A DNA stretch of 64,000 bases from Chloroflexota bacterium (GCA_013112575.1 JABFGG010000018.1:1-64000); one strand, 5' to 3'; counted from the stretch's first letter, positions 51,478 to 60,008 are shown. Numbers and translations: made by a program. Notes: a model not told the origin generated them from the letters alone.

Positions 51478-51975
51478 ATGAAAACAAGATTGATATTGCT
51501 AATCATATTTTGTCTTTTCTTTTCAGCATGCAGTGTACTTGCGCCACAGCCCACAGCGACCCCCACACCTACAAACACAGCCATTCCCACCAACACCCCC
51601 CAACCCACCGCCACACCAGAGCCAACTGCTACTGAGACACCCCCGCCACCCACTGACACCCCCGAACCAGCGGAAGTCGCCCTTGACCCACAGGGTACGC
51701 CAGACACCGAATGGAATGGCATTCCTATCATGCCAGATGCCGTAGCTGGCGAAGGTGACAGTAGTAGCTACATGTTCCGCGTCAATGCTACGCCCGAGGA
51801 GGTGATTGTTTTTTATGATCGTGAGTTAGGTAATTTAGGTTATTCGCGTTTTGCAATCGGTGACACTGAAAATGACAGCATCTTAATCTTTTACCAAAGG
51901 GAGAAGGATCTCCAGATAGTGTCTATATCTGCTATCCCCCAGGATGATGGTTCAGTGATCGTGCTGATTGTGTAA
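51478..51975 (+). CDS. Lipoprotein, second of a tandem paralogous pair
   Basis: 165 residues. Lipobox FSAC (Cys18), a linker of Thr/Pro/Glu repeats, then EWNGIPIMPDAVAGEG, EEVIVFYDRELGNLGYSRF and IPQDDGSVIVLIV, which align with the corresponding parts of the upstream protein. It starts eight bases after that gene's stop, so they arose by tandem duplication and are probably cotranscribed. Function unknown. Confidence 0.78.
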   Translation: MKTRLILLIIFCLFFSACSVLAPQPTATPTPTNTAIPTNTPQPTATPEPTATETPPPPTDTPEPAEVALDPQGTPDTEWNGIPIMPDAVAGEGDSSSYMFRVNATPEEVIVFYDRELGNLGYSRFAIGDTENDSILIFYQREKDLQIVSISAIPQDDGSVIVLIV

Positions 51976-52116
51976 TCGATTCTAGCCCCTGAAACATTTG
52001 TGATTTCCAGCCGTCTAATCATCTGATACGCGCTCTGGCCCTCAACTTGTGAAATTGCGCGCACTCCTCTCGCGCAACTTCTCCGCTCTATTGGCGTATT
52101 AACAGCTAAGCGGCTC

Positions 52117-52998
52117 ATGATAAATACAACTACCTTAGATACACAACTCGAGATCACATACCGGCACATTGAGTTGCCCCTCACCAGTTTGCATTATGCC
52201 ACTGTAGGTAAGGGGCCGCCACTGGTCATGGTGCCTGCTACAGTCTCACATCTTGACCGTTGGAAAGCACTGACGCAGTTCATGGGCCAGCGCTTTACCG
52301 CCCACTTCTTTGAATTGCCCGGTCACGGCCAATCCTCAGCTTTTACAGAACCCTACAATAGCCAGCTTGTGGCCGAAACCATTGAACATTTTGTGGATGC
52401 CATGGGCTACGAACGTTTTTCGCTAATGGGCTTTTCCTTCGGGGGCATCCTTACTATGAAGACCCTCGCACACCTTCAAGACCGTATCGATCGTATTGTG
52501 CTGGTTTCCCCTTGTATGACCCCCAAGGCCATCACCTTGCCCAGGCTGCGCAAGAAAATGCTTCGTACCGGCATGAAGATTCTTAATCGACCCGCGATCG
52601 TAAATGCGGTTGCGGCTGCTTTTCAAAACAAGCACATCGGTTACAACGCGGCACGGTTTATCCGTAAATTGGGTGAAGTGGAAGAAACCATCCCCTTGGA
52701 AGAGCAGTTGAAGACCATCCCCACTTCCACTTATCACGTCATCACTAACCAAATGGAAGAGATTTTTAACATCGGCTTTGAACATCCGGCCAGACCCTAT
52801 ACCATCCCCTGCTATTTCGCCATGTCCATCTACGACCCTTTATTGGATTTTGACACAACGGTAGCAGTAGCAAAAGAGAATTTCATCAACTTTGAAATGA
52901 CTCGCCTCTACCTCCCCTACCACCAGGCTCCCGAAACTCCCAGCCTGGATGACCTCAACCGGGACTATGATCACCTATTGCAGATGATCCAATTGTAA
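52117..52998 (+). CDS. Alpha/beta hydrolase
   Basis: 293 residues. GPPLVMVPATVSHLDRWKAL is the oxyanion-hole strand region, GFSFGG contains the nucleophilic serine, SIYDPLLDFD the candidate acid and LPYHQAPE the candidate histidine. There is no signal peptide. Specificity cannot be predicted. The 141 bases upstream hold nothing recognisable. It converges with the FetB-type gene. Confidence 0.85.
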   Translation: MINTTTLDTQLEITYRHIELPLTSLHYATVGKGPPLVMVPATVSHLDRWKALTQFMGQRFTAHFFELPGHGQSSAFTEPYNSQLVAETIEHFVDAMGYERFSLMGFSFGGILTMKTLAHLQDRIDRIVLVSPCMTPKAITLPRLRKKMLRTGMKILNRPAIVNAVAAAFQNKHIGYNAARFIRKLGEVEETIPLEEQLKTIPTSTYHVITNQMEEIFNIGFEHPARPYTIPCYFAMSIYDPLLDFDTTVAVAKENFINFEMTRLYLPYHQAPETPSLDDLNRDYDHLLQMIQL

Positions 52999-53016
52999 GG
53001 CTGGTTCCCCCAATCC

Positions 53017-53814
53017 TCAAACCCCATCCTTAGCACGCACCAGCAATTGCTCGGCAGGCGAAAACAACCGCCTGCGGACCAGCAAAGAAGTGATAATGCT
53101 TGTCAGGGCAGCAGAAGCAAAGATCATCGCCATCACCGCCAATTGGTAAATACCTGCATAAACCGGGTCATCACCCGCCAGGATCAACCCCGTCATCACC
53201 CCAGGGATCCACACCAGCCCTAATGAACGAATCGAATCGATACGCGGAATCAGGCTCGCCTCTACCGCCGCCTGGATATAAGGCGCCACCACCGTTGAAG
53301 AGGCTGCCCCCAGCGACAGGCCCGCTTCGATTTGCCCCACGTGTGCCTCCACTTCCGAAAGAAGCCGGTTAAAGAATAGACTGCTGGTGTTCATCGCATT
53401 CGCTACCAGCATGCTTCCCACCGGGATAATGGCGGCCAATGAATTATCGATCACCCCCAACCAGGTCATCACCAGGATTACCGCCCCTGCCCCCAGGGCT
53501 ATACCCATCAAAGAGACACTAAACACATCCGGGATGCCTTTGGCCCGTCGCGCCGCGATCGTGGCCGCAAAAAAAGCCATAAAAGCCAATACCGGCAACG
53601 CCACCCACAGGCTGCTTTGCAGGATCAGCAATAACACGAAGCCCACCGCAACCACCTGCACCAACCCACGCAGCAGAGCTGTAACGCTGTCCCGGAACAA
53701 CGAGATGTTCAAATAGCGCGCTACGGTCACGATCAATAGGCTCAAACCAGCGGCAGCCAGTGCCTGCGCCAGCCCAAAGAGGAGCAGGTTATCACCCAAC
53801 CAACGCTCAAGCAT
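53017..53814 (-). CDS. fetB: FetB-type (UPF0014) ABC transporter permease
   Basis: 265 residues, about seven membrane helices. RGLVQVVAVGFVL, the central IPVGSMLVANAMNTSSLFFN and the conserved IDSIRSLGLVWIPGVMTGLI match the UPF0014 family; E. coli FetB with FetA exports iron and lowers oxidative stress. ATG 53814 is chosen over a TTG at 53829. It overlaps the ATPase gene by eight bases, typical of a two-gene transporter. Confidence 0.88.
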   Translation of the reverse strand: MLERWLGDNLLLFGLAQALAAAGLSLLIVTVARYLNISLFRDSVTALLRGLVQVVAVGFVLLLILQSSLWVALPVLAFMAFFAATIAARRAKGIPDVFSVSLMGIALGAGAVILVMTWLGVIDNSLAAIIPVGSMLVANAMNTSSLFFNRLLSEVEAHVGQIEAGLSLGAASSTVVAPYIQAAVEASLIPRIDSIRSLGLVWIPGVMTGLILAGDDPVYAGIYQLAVMAMIFASAALTSIITSLLVRRRLFSPAEQLLVRAKDGV

Positions 53815-54490
53815 CCAGCACCTCCTCAACCGTCCCCAGTTGGGCCACCTCGCCCTTTTCCAGTAGCAGCACCCGGTCGGCCATGCGCCGCGCCTGGGTC
53901 ATATCGTGCGTCACCACTAGGCAGGTTAGCTTCCGTTCGGCCACGATCTGCATGATCAGTTCTTCCGCTTCCAGTTTGTGGTCTTCATCCAGGGCTGAAG
54001 TGGGTTCATCCAGTAACAGGATTTCCGGGCTGTTGGCCAGCGTGCGCGCCAGCGACACGCGCTGCGCCTCACCACCCGATAACTGCCCTACTAAGCGCTG
54101 CACATACCCATCCAGGCCCACGTGCTCCAACAAGTAACACACTTCCTCATCGCTTAACTCAACACCGCGCTGCCGCGGCCCAAAGCACACATTGTCGCTC
54201 ACCGTCCCCGGGAACAGGTTGGGGGCTTGCATCAACAAACCGATCCGTTGGCGTAGTTGCCGTGTTGGAATGCTGCGGTAATCTTCCCCCTCCAGACACA
54301 CCGTACCCTGGCTGGGTTCGTCCAATCGATTGAGTAACCGCAAAAGGGATGTTTTCCCTGATCCGCTTGGTCCTACCACTGCCATGACATCCCCACAAAG
54401 CACTTCAAAGCTCAGCGGTTCAACAATGAACTGCTCTCCCACTTGCCGCGCCAACTGGTCGACGCGCAGATGTACTTTATTTGTATTCAA
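53807..54490 (-). CDS. fetA: FetA-type ABC transporter ATPase
   Basis: 227 residues if started at the TTG 54490 (LNTNKVHLRVDQLAR); this gives the usual FetA length and avoids a 50-base overlap with the gene upstream. An ATG at 54562 would add 24 residues of unlikely sequence. Walker A is VGPSGSGKTSLLRL, the Q-loop is LLMQAPNLFPG, the ABC signature is LSGGEAQRVSLAR and Walker B is EILLLDEPTSALDE. It powers the permease encoded by the overlapping downstream gene, likely for metal export. Confidence 0.88.
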   Translation of the reverse strand: MNTNKVHLRVDQLARQVGEQFIVEPLSFEVLCGDVMAVVGPSGSGKTSLLRLLNRLDEPSQGTVCLEGEDYRSIPTRQLRQRIGLLMQAPNLFPGTVSDNVCFGPRQRGVELSDEEVCYLLEHVGLDGYVQRLVGQLSGGEAQRVSLARTLANSPEILLLDEPTSALDEDHKLEAEELIMQIVAERKLTCLVVTHDMTQARRMADRVLLLEKGEVAQLGTVEEVLDA

Positions 54491-54512
54491 TTTAATCCGT
54501 CTTTTCTCTAAA

Positions 54513-55838
54513 TTATGTCGTCTGCAAGCCTTCCATGTAGACCTTAATGCTATCCACACCATTCAGCTTTTCATGGAAGAAGTTGTTGACGATGTTGATC
54601 ACTTCCGCCCGCGCCGCTTCGGCTTTGGGAGAAAGTTCCTGCCCATGCTCTTCTTTAGAAAGGATGTCGCGCAATTGCAGCAGTTGCCGCACGATCTCGA
54701 CCTCTTCCTCACCCTCCATAATGCGCGTCACGTTCACGATCAATTCATCCGCCTGGCCCAACAAATTGACCTTGTCGATCACCGGGTCGGGTTTGTAACA
54801 ATCGTCGATCGTGCGGATCAGCGACCACACCTGGTACAGCATGGTCGAAGGCTCATCGAACAACTCCCGCAGGAAGGCCGCCTCTTCATAACGTCCCGTC
54901 AGCCGGAAGATGTTGTACATGCGCTTGGCCGCTTTGCCGTAGTTGGGGCTTTTGGTCACGTACTTCTTGACCTCTTTTTCCAATCCATCCACATATGAGT
55001 CCAGTGCGTCGCTGTCCACCTGCTTGGCCAGCTTGGTGAACACCGGGATCGACTCGGCCTCCAGGTACACTTCCTGGAAATAGGGATCGAGGTAGCCATC
55101 CATTGGTGTGATCTCCCCGCCCGGCGCTTCCCAAGTGGCATCCAGCATGTTGCTGGCATTCACCAGTTGTTTACGCACTGGGTCGGCCACCACCCAATCC
55201 AGCTTCAACCAACCCGGATCGTCGCTCAAGTCATCCCAATTCAGTGTAAAGGCTTTGCCTTCAGTATCCTCCAACTCCATCTTGCCGGCCTCTATCTCTT
55301 TTGGCCCCCACGACACAGGCGAACCGGCCGCCTGCAACTTACCATCGCGCATCAGGTCTTGGGGATAGTTACCGAACCTGACTTCGATCAATTCATGGTC
55401 ATAGCCGCGCATGCTGCTGAGCGCCTTACTACGGACCAGCTTTGCCAGGATCTCCCCGGCCCTTTCTTTTGTATCCGCTTTGATGTTGATGCGCTCAAAG
55501 TAGTCGGCATCTCCCGGGTAGGTCTGGATCTTGGATTGGGCTGCCGAACCCGATAAGGCTAGCGCCGTTTCAACTTCTCCCGGCACGTCGTAGAATTCCA
55601 CCAGCTTGCCGATGCGCCGGAAATGGGCCAGGTCCGCCGGGCTGAAATCGAGCATCGTTACGCGGTGGCCGAACACCCCGCTCTCCACGTCCATCACCAC
55701 GTCATCCCCATCTTCGCTGCGGATGGCTGCTACAGCCGTCAGCCATTGGATCGCATCTGCTTCATCCAGCTCCACACCCAGGCGTTGGGCCGATGCAATG
55801 ATGCGTTGCAGGTCTTCATTGGGGGCTTTTTCACTCAT
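54513..55838 (-). CDS. Unrecognised protein with nucleotidyltransferase-like signature
   Basis: 441 residues from the ATG at 55838 (GAGGAG just upstream). No family is recognised. LALSGSAAQSKIQTYPGDAD fits the polymerase-beta-type nucleotidyltransferase pattern hG[GS]x9-13[DE]h[DE]: Gly-Ser at 97-98 and Asp110/Asp112. WLKLDWVVAD (Asp214) could supply the third carboxylate. The C-terminal half is helical (NYGKAAKRMYNIFRLTGRYE and later). If so, it transfers a nucleotide to an RNA, a small molecule or a protein; none is indicated. It lies 24 bases after a DEDDh exonuclease gene and 22 bases before fetA on the same strand. Confidence 0.6.
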   Translation of the reverse strand: MSEKAPNEDLQRIIASAQRLGVELDEADAIQWLTAVAAIRSEDGDDVVMDVESGVFGHRVTMLDFSPADLAHFRRIGKLVEFYDVPGEVETALALSGSAAQSKIQTYPGDADYFERINIKADTKERAGEILAKLVRSKALSSMRGYDHELIEVRFGNYPQDLMRDGKLQAAGSPVSWGPKEIEAGKMELEDTEGKAFTLNWDDLSDDPGWLKLDWVVADPVRKQLVNASNMLDATWEAPGGEITPMDGYLDPYFQEVYLEAESIPVFTKLAKQVDSDALDSYVDGLEKEVKKYVTKSPNYGKAAKRMYNIFRLTGRYEEAAFLRELFDEPSTMLYQVWSLIRTIDDCYKPDPVIDKVNLLGQADELIVNVTRIMEGEEEVEIVRQLLQLRDILSKEEHGQELSPKAEAARAEVINIVNNFFHEKLNGVDSIKVYMEGLQTT

Positions 55839-55862
55839 AATCTCCTCTTTCCACAAATCTTT

Positions 55863-56453
55863 TTAGCGGGTGGGCTTTGGGTTTTTCGCCGCTTCTTCCA
55901 GCATCTCCTGGAACATCTCCGCCTGATCGATGGCATCTTGCAGGGCATTGTGCACCAACACCCGCTCCTTGAGATAATGTTCTCCCATCTCCCGGAAGCC
56001 CGTCTCTCCCCAGGGCACATGGTGCAGGCCCATAAAGAAGGCTTTCATGTCCAGGGCTTTGTGCCCAAAAGGGTTGCGACCCAGGTAATGCATGAAATAG
56101 TCATTGACGAACATCCAGTCGAAGGGCGCATTCAGCGCCACAAAGATCGGTGTCGCCTCCCCCGGCACCACCTCCCCCAACCAGCCTTCAAAACGCTGCA
56201 AAGCCTCGGTAGACTCAATGCCATTTTGCTTCAATTCCTCCATCGACAAGCCATGCACTGCCGCCGAACCCTCAGACATATTGGGCTTGTCAGGCTTTAA
56301 CTCGATATAGAAGGTTTGCCGTGGTTCGGGAATAGTGCAGGCTCCGATAGACAGCATCGCATAATCCCGCGGGTAGGTACCTGCCGTTTCGACATCTACA
56401 CTGATGAAGGCCGGGTAATCGGGGAAGGTTTTAAGCAGTGCTTGGGATGGCAT
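55863..56453 (-). CDS. DEDDh-family 3'-5' exonuclease (RNase T/DnaQ-like)
   Basis: 196 residues from ATG 56453. Exo I is FISVDVETAG, Exo II is VALNAPFDWMFVND, and Exo III is LVHNALQDAIDQA, giving the Asp-Glu-Asp-Asp metal ligands and the general-base histidine. There is no polymerase or other domain attached. It should remove nucleotides from the 3' end of DNA or RNA. First gene of a minus-strand run with the nucleotidyltransferase-like protein and fetAB. Confidence 0.87.
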   Translation of the reverse strand: MPSQALLKTFPDYPAFISVDVETAGTYPRDYAMLSIGACTIPEPRQTFYIELKPDKPNMSEGSAAVHGLSMEELKQNGIESTEALQRFEGWLGEVVPGEATPIFVALNAPFDWMFVNDYFMHYLGRNPFGHKALDMKAFFMGLHHVPWGETGFREMGEHYLKERVLVHNALQDAIDQAEMFQEMLEEAAKNPKPTR

Positions 56454-56616
56454 GATGGTATTTCGCAATTGGATTTTGCGATTTTACCATTGGCCCCCGT
56501 GTGCAGGCATTGGGTATAGTACTGGCTGGCTAATGTAATTGCTGTGGCTGTTTTAGTAGGGGGGTGGTACTAGTACTTGTCTGACAACGGCGGTTTGTGC
56601 GGGAGGCGACAAAAAG

Positions 56617-56925
56617 TTATAACCATTTCGTTTTGATGTTGTCTCTAACCTTCTCCAAAACCAATCTGGATAAAGTTTCGAGGCGCTGGAAGTATTCTTT
56701 TGCTTCCCCTTCAAGTTCCTGACGTACCAGCGTTAGATCACGATAGTGTAAACCGAGAATGGCGGTAGTCCAAAGATCAAGTTTGCTGCCATTCTGGAGG
56801 AACTTTAATATACACCCTGCAACATCCATATCCAGTAAGACAAGGTCAATACCTTCGATTTCTTCGCCGCTGTAGTCTTTGGGGAATTTAGCTGCGCGGT
56901 GTTCGTTCCATAGTTGCTTTATCAT
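56617..56925 (-). CDS. Small helical protein of unknown function
   Basis: 102 residues, not recognised. Soluble and mostly helical, with the C-terminal ELEGEAKEYFQRLETLSRL charged and amphipathic. The pattern of GIDLVLLDMDVAGCILKFLQ is protein-like, and the composition is close to that of ordinary genes. It stands alone between the exonuclease and an AT-rich patch. Confidence 0.6.
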   Translation of the reverse strand: MIKQLWNEHRAAKFPKDYSGEEIEGIDLVLLDMDVAGCILKFLQNGSKLDLWTTAILGLHYRDLTLVRQELEGEAKEYFQRLETLSRLVLEKVRDNIKTKWL

Positions 56926-56992
56926 TGATTTACCGAATTATCAGTCCCCATATATTTTAATACACACAATGCTATTAATCTCTAATTGGTTA

Positions 56993-57003
56993 GGAGTTGA
57001 ACC
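56993..57003 (-). other. T-arm-like tRNA box at the edge of the AT-rich patch
   Basis: The minus strand reads GGTTCAACTCC, which fits the T-loop consensus GGTTCRANTCC. The flanking bases do not form a full T stem, and no complete cloverleaf could be drawn. It could be a tRNA remnant left by an integration, or chance. Confidence 0.2.
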
Positions 57004-57110
57004 TCTTACCTACCGGTTAAGGGTTCGCCTCCTATTCGTATACATTTTTCGAATTTCAATATATCAATTTTGTGGTTGGGAGAGTTTGATGATTGATTCT
57101 GCATTGCCTG

Positions 57111-57821
57111 TTAATTATTATGAATCCGCATCGTCAATATTCCATTTACTTCATCCATTCCATCTGCTTTTATAGAATAATCTAGAATCAAAGAACAATC
57201 AGGAATTTGTCCTGTTCTTTGATCAACTACAGAAATTCTAAAGTCTCCAAGAATATGGCATTCGCCGGGATTATTTTGAGTACGGTTTTTTGAGTAATGA
57301 ACAAAACTATCTTTGCCATCAAAATAATGCGTGAAAGCCGGATTATCACCAGTGGGTTTCCAATAATTATCAGTATCTTCAGACTCTTTATAAAAACGAA
57401 TTGAATAGTTAGGATTTGAGTTTCTCAGGGAAAGCTTTATTTTTATCCATCGCCCAAGAGCATCCCCATAATTTTCTAGTACAGTATGAAATCTTATCGG
57501 CCAATTTACACGGTCAACTAAATAATCATATTCCTTTAGTATTTCAAATTCGGGATGATCCAAACTTCTATTAGAAAGTCCCAGATCGAGCTTTGGTTTT
57601 CTTTGAGACTTTCTAAATTCAAGTGCAGCAAAGATTAGGGCCAGGACTCCAGCAATCTCAAAGAGTAGTTGGACTATACCTACTCTATCGTTATCGTCAA
57701 TAATCGGTAAGAAGGCTGGGAAAAACAATAGGCAGAATGAAAAAACAGATGCTGTTATGACAACCGAATATACAAATTTGTCGAAATATTTCACGATCCA
57801 TTCAGTTATTTTTTTGAGCAT
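57111..57821 (-). CDS. Membrane-anchored protein of unknown function, partner of DUF4238 gene
   Basis: 236 residues. Two hydrophobic helices at about 16-40 and 47-66 are followed by RKSQRKPKLDLGL and a soluble beta-rich domain of about 160 residues. By the positive-inside rule (Arg/Lys after helix 2) both termini are probably cytoplasmic. Not recognised, but this layout of two helices plus soluble domain is common in defence-type effectors and sensors. It starts 15 bases after the DUF4238 stop. AT-rich. Confidence 0.65.
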   Translation of the reverse strand: MLKKITEWIVKYFDKFVYSVVITASVFSFCLLFFPAFLPIIDDNDRVGIVQLLFEIAGVLALIFAALEFRKSQRKPKLDLGLSNRSLDHPEFEILKEYDYLVDRVNWPIRFHTVLENYGDALGRWIKIKLSLRNSNPNYSIRFYKESEDTDNYWKPTGDNPAFTHYFDGKDSFVHYSKNRTQNNPGECHILGDFRISVVDQRTGQIPDCSLILDYSIKADGMDEVNGILTMRIHNN

Positions 57822-57836
57822 GGCTTATATTATCCT

Positions 57837-58577
57837 CTATTTCAGAAAGATGGCATTGAAGATTTCCTTGTTATTAGCAATAAGAATATTATCGCTGGAA
57901 TCCGCTAGATTTCTATTTATTGCCGCGATATTGTCTGGGTCATGGATTACTAATTCTCTTTGGTTTGGTTCTATGGAAAACAAGAAAGCTATTACATATG
58001 GTGTCAATGGGTAGTAGTAGTATCTGTTTCTCGTAGTGATGTCTATGGTCTGCACGAAAGGAGTATCAGATGTGATGAAAGACCAGGATTCAAGAAGTTC
58101 TGGTGCAATATGGCGTAATTGTAGGTGGAAATTTAACTTGTCAATGAGGGAATACCTAAGTTGAAAAGGGAGTGTCTGTGCCAATGCATTTTTAGGAATT
58201 GACTCAATAATCATATTCGCAAGCTCTTTACTAAAACGGTCTTTTCTGGGATGTCTGGTCATTAGTAGAGCTAAAAAGAATTTGATTATGTCTTCATCAT
58301 CATTTGATATTGGTTCACCCTTGGATATTTTTTTTAGTACAGTGCCTACCGAACTTTCTGGGCTTCCTGATAGCCAAGCTTCGATAGCTTGGCTATCCTC
58401 TATTGAGTATAAATTTTTTATGGATAAGATTTTTTTCGTATGGACTTGGTTCGGGTTTGGGATTTTGGAGGAGTCTTTATAGTAAGCCCAAACTTTATTG
58501 TTGTGGTTATTCCAGTAGCTTAAATAGAATTGGGGAATGTAGTGGTGGTTTTCTTTTTTGTTTTTCTTAGGTTTCAT
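57837..58577 (-). CDS. DUF4238 domain protein
   Basis: 246 residues. The N-terminal HHYIPQFYLSYW (11-22) is the hallmark of DUF4238, and the family also carries a TSDTPF motif, seen here at 169-174. The conserved His, Asp and Thr suggest an enzyme, but no activity has been shown as far as I know. The gene is AT-rich with codon use unlike its neighbours. Probably co-transcribed with the membrane-anchored protein downstream. Confidence 0.78.
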   Translation of the reverse strand: MKPKKNKKENHHYIPQFYLSYWNNHNNKVWAYYKDSSKIPNPNQVHTKKILSIKNLYSIEDSQAIEAWLSGSPESSVGTVLKKISKGEPISNDDEDIIKFFLALLMTRHPRKDRFSKELANMIIESIPKNALAQTLPFQLRYSLIDKLNFHLQLRHIAPELLESWSFITSDTPFVQTIDITTRNRYYYYPLTPYVIAFLFSIEPNQRELVIHDPDNIAAINRNLADSSDNILIANNKEIFNAIFLK

Positions 58578-59051
58578 AATTAATAGGTTTTTCCCACCCT
58601 AAAAGTTCACAAATATCTGGGCCGAACTTATTCGCAATTTTGATGACGTTATCGTTTCCGGGTAAGAGTGAACCATTCAAGCAAAATTGTAATATACATT
58701 AAGGGTACATTAATTCGCCCTTTTCGCCACTTTTTGTTACCCGACACCACCACATACACCGCCTCTTTTCCCCCCAACCCCCACATCTTATATTCCGGCA
58801 AAAACCCGCCAGTCAAAAATGTACAATCCCCTACATAGGGTACATTAATACATTAAATGACAGAGTTTGCTGCGCAAACTCCAGAGTCCAACTACAGGTT
58901 GGACAGGGTACATAATACATTAAACAGGTGGAGTTACTCCAAAAAATTCTAATCCCCTTCTTAAACTAAGCATCCCAATCCATGAACGATTACCCCTATT
59001 CACACGTAGTCTTAGAGTAGTTTCCCACATTCAACAATTCAGGAGGCAGGC
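58578..59051. other. Non-coding stretch with hairpins and direct repeats
   Basis: No gene seen. The phrase AGGGTACAT(TA)ATACATTAAA occurs at 58837-58857 and 58904-58923, and its first half (AGGGTACATTAA) also at 58702-58713. Between the two full copies are two hairpins: GAGTTTGC-TGC-GCAAACTC (58863-58881) and GTCCAAC-TACAG-GTTGGAC (58886-58904). The end carries the CAGGAGGCAGGC ribosome binding site of the next gene. Confidence 0.6.
58837..58923. repeat. Direct repeats flanking two hairpins
   Basis: Two near-identical 20-base direct repeats (58837-58857 and 58904-58923, differing by a TA deletion) enclose an 8-bp and a 7-bp perfect hairpin. Only two copies and no spacer series, so it is not a CRISPR array. 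It may be a small mobile or palindromic element with target duplication. Confidence 0.55.
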
Positions 59052-60008
59052 ATGCGCCCCATCATTCAGGCGTCACTATTATCCCTATCTGGCATTTTCC
59101 TCATAAGTTGTGCCGCGGCAACCCCCGCTCCCACAGCCACCGCCATCCCCCCCACCGCTGAACCCACCCCAACCAAACGACCGCCTGAAGTCTTCACCCT
59201 CGTCCCTGAAATCGATTCTGCAACCGGCGGCGTCACTGTCGATGCAGAAGGCAACATCTACAGCGCCGACTTCGGTACTCCAGACCAGCCGGGCAATACC
59301 GTCTACAAGATCACCCCTGACGGTGAAGTGAGCGTCTTCCTGCAATCCGATGAGATCGATACCGCTTCCGGCAATGCATTCGACTCACAGGGCAACTACT
59401 ATCAATCCAGCTTTGCGACCAACAGCATTTTCCGGTTCACACCTGATGGTGAGCTGACTGAATTTGTAAGTCAGGGCATTTTGGGCCCCGTTGGGATTGC
59501 CATTGATGCTGATGACACCCTATACGTAGCCAACTGCAACAGCGACTCCATTCAAAAAGTCACCCAGGACGGCGAATCAACCCGCATCGCTTCGGGCTCC
59601 CCGCTGAACTGCCCCAACGGCATCGTCTTCGGCCCAGACGGCAACCTGTACGTGGCCAACTTCCGCAGCGGCAATGTCGTCAAAGTTACCCCAGATGGGG
59701 AGACAAGCCAGTTCGCCCGCATTCCGGGTTTCAACAATGGGCACATCACATACTACGATGGCTTGTTCTACGTGATCTCTCGGGGCGGGCATCGCATCCA
59801 CACCATAGACCTTGACGGGAATATTGATCTCTTAGCCGGGACAGGCAGTCGTGGCACACAGGATGGCCCCTTGTTAGCCGCAGAATTCTCCCTGCCCAAC
59901 GGCATTGCCATCAGCCCGGATGGGACAGAGTTATATATCAATATGACACTGGAACTGGAAAGTCAGGGGACCCGACCAGTTTCAATACGGGTGATCGTAT
60001 TGCCCTGA
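59052..60008 (+). CDS. NHL/SMP-30-like beta-propeller lipoprotein
   Basis: 318 residues. The lipobox is LISC (Cys20), followed by a short Ala/Pro/Thr linker. The rest is a propeller of repeated blades of the form GxxxDxxGNxYxAxxxxxxxxKxTPDGE: for example GVTVDAEGNIYSADFG, GIAIDADDTLYVAN and GIVFGPDGNLYVANF. NHL and strictosidine synthase-like propellers bind ligands or act as lactonases; the catalytic residues cannot be assigned. GGAGGCAGGC precedes the ATG. Confidence 0.85.
   Translation: MRPIIQASLLSLSGIFLISCAAATPAPTATAIPPTAEPTPTKRPPEVFTLVPEIDSATGGVTVDAEGNIYSADFGTPDQPGNTVYKITPDGEVSVFLQSDEIDTASGNAFDSQGNYYQSSFATNSIFRFTPDGELTEFVSQGILGPVGIAIDADDTLYVANCNSDSIQKVTQDGESTRIASGSPLNCPNGIVFGPDGNLYVANFRSGNVVKVTPDGETSQFARIPGFNNGHITYYDGLFYVISRGGHRIHTIDLDGNIDLLAGTGSRGTQDGPLLAAEFSLPNGIAISPDGTELYINMTLELESQGTRPVSIRVIVLP

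Noticed and set aside
54491..54562. ATG at 54562 as the start of fetA
   Set aside because: It would overlap the upstream gene by 50 bases and add an unusual sequence; the TTG at 54490 gives the normal family length, though this is not proven.
54330..54998. Plus-strand open frame of 222 codons across fetA and the nucleotidyltransferase-like gene
   Set aside because: Spans two well-supported minus-strand genes and their boundary; no protein-like pattern.
56940..57060. Complete tRNA gene
   Set aside because: Only the T-loop-like box is present; acceptor, D and anticodon stems cannot be formed.
58837..58923. CRISPR-like repeats
   Set aside because: Only two full copies plus one partial, the interval is occupied by hairpins rather than unique spacers, and no cas genes are present.
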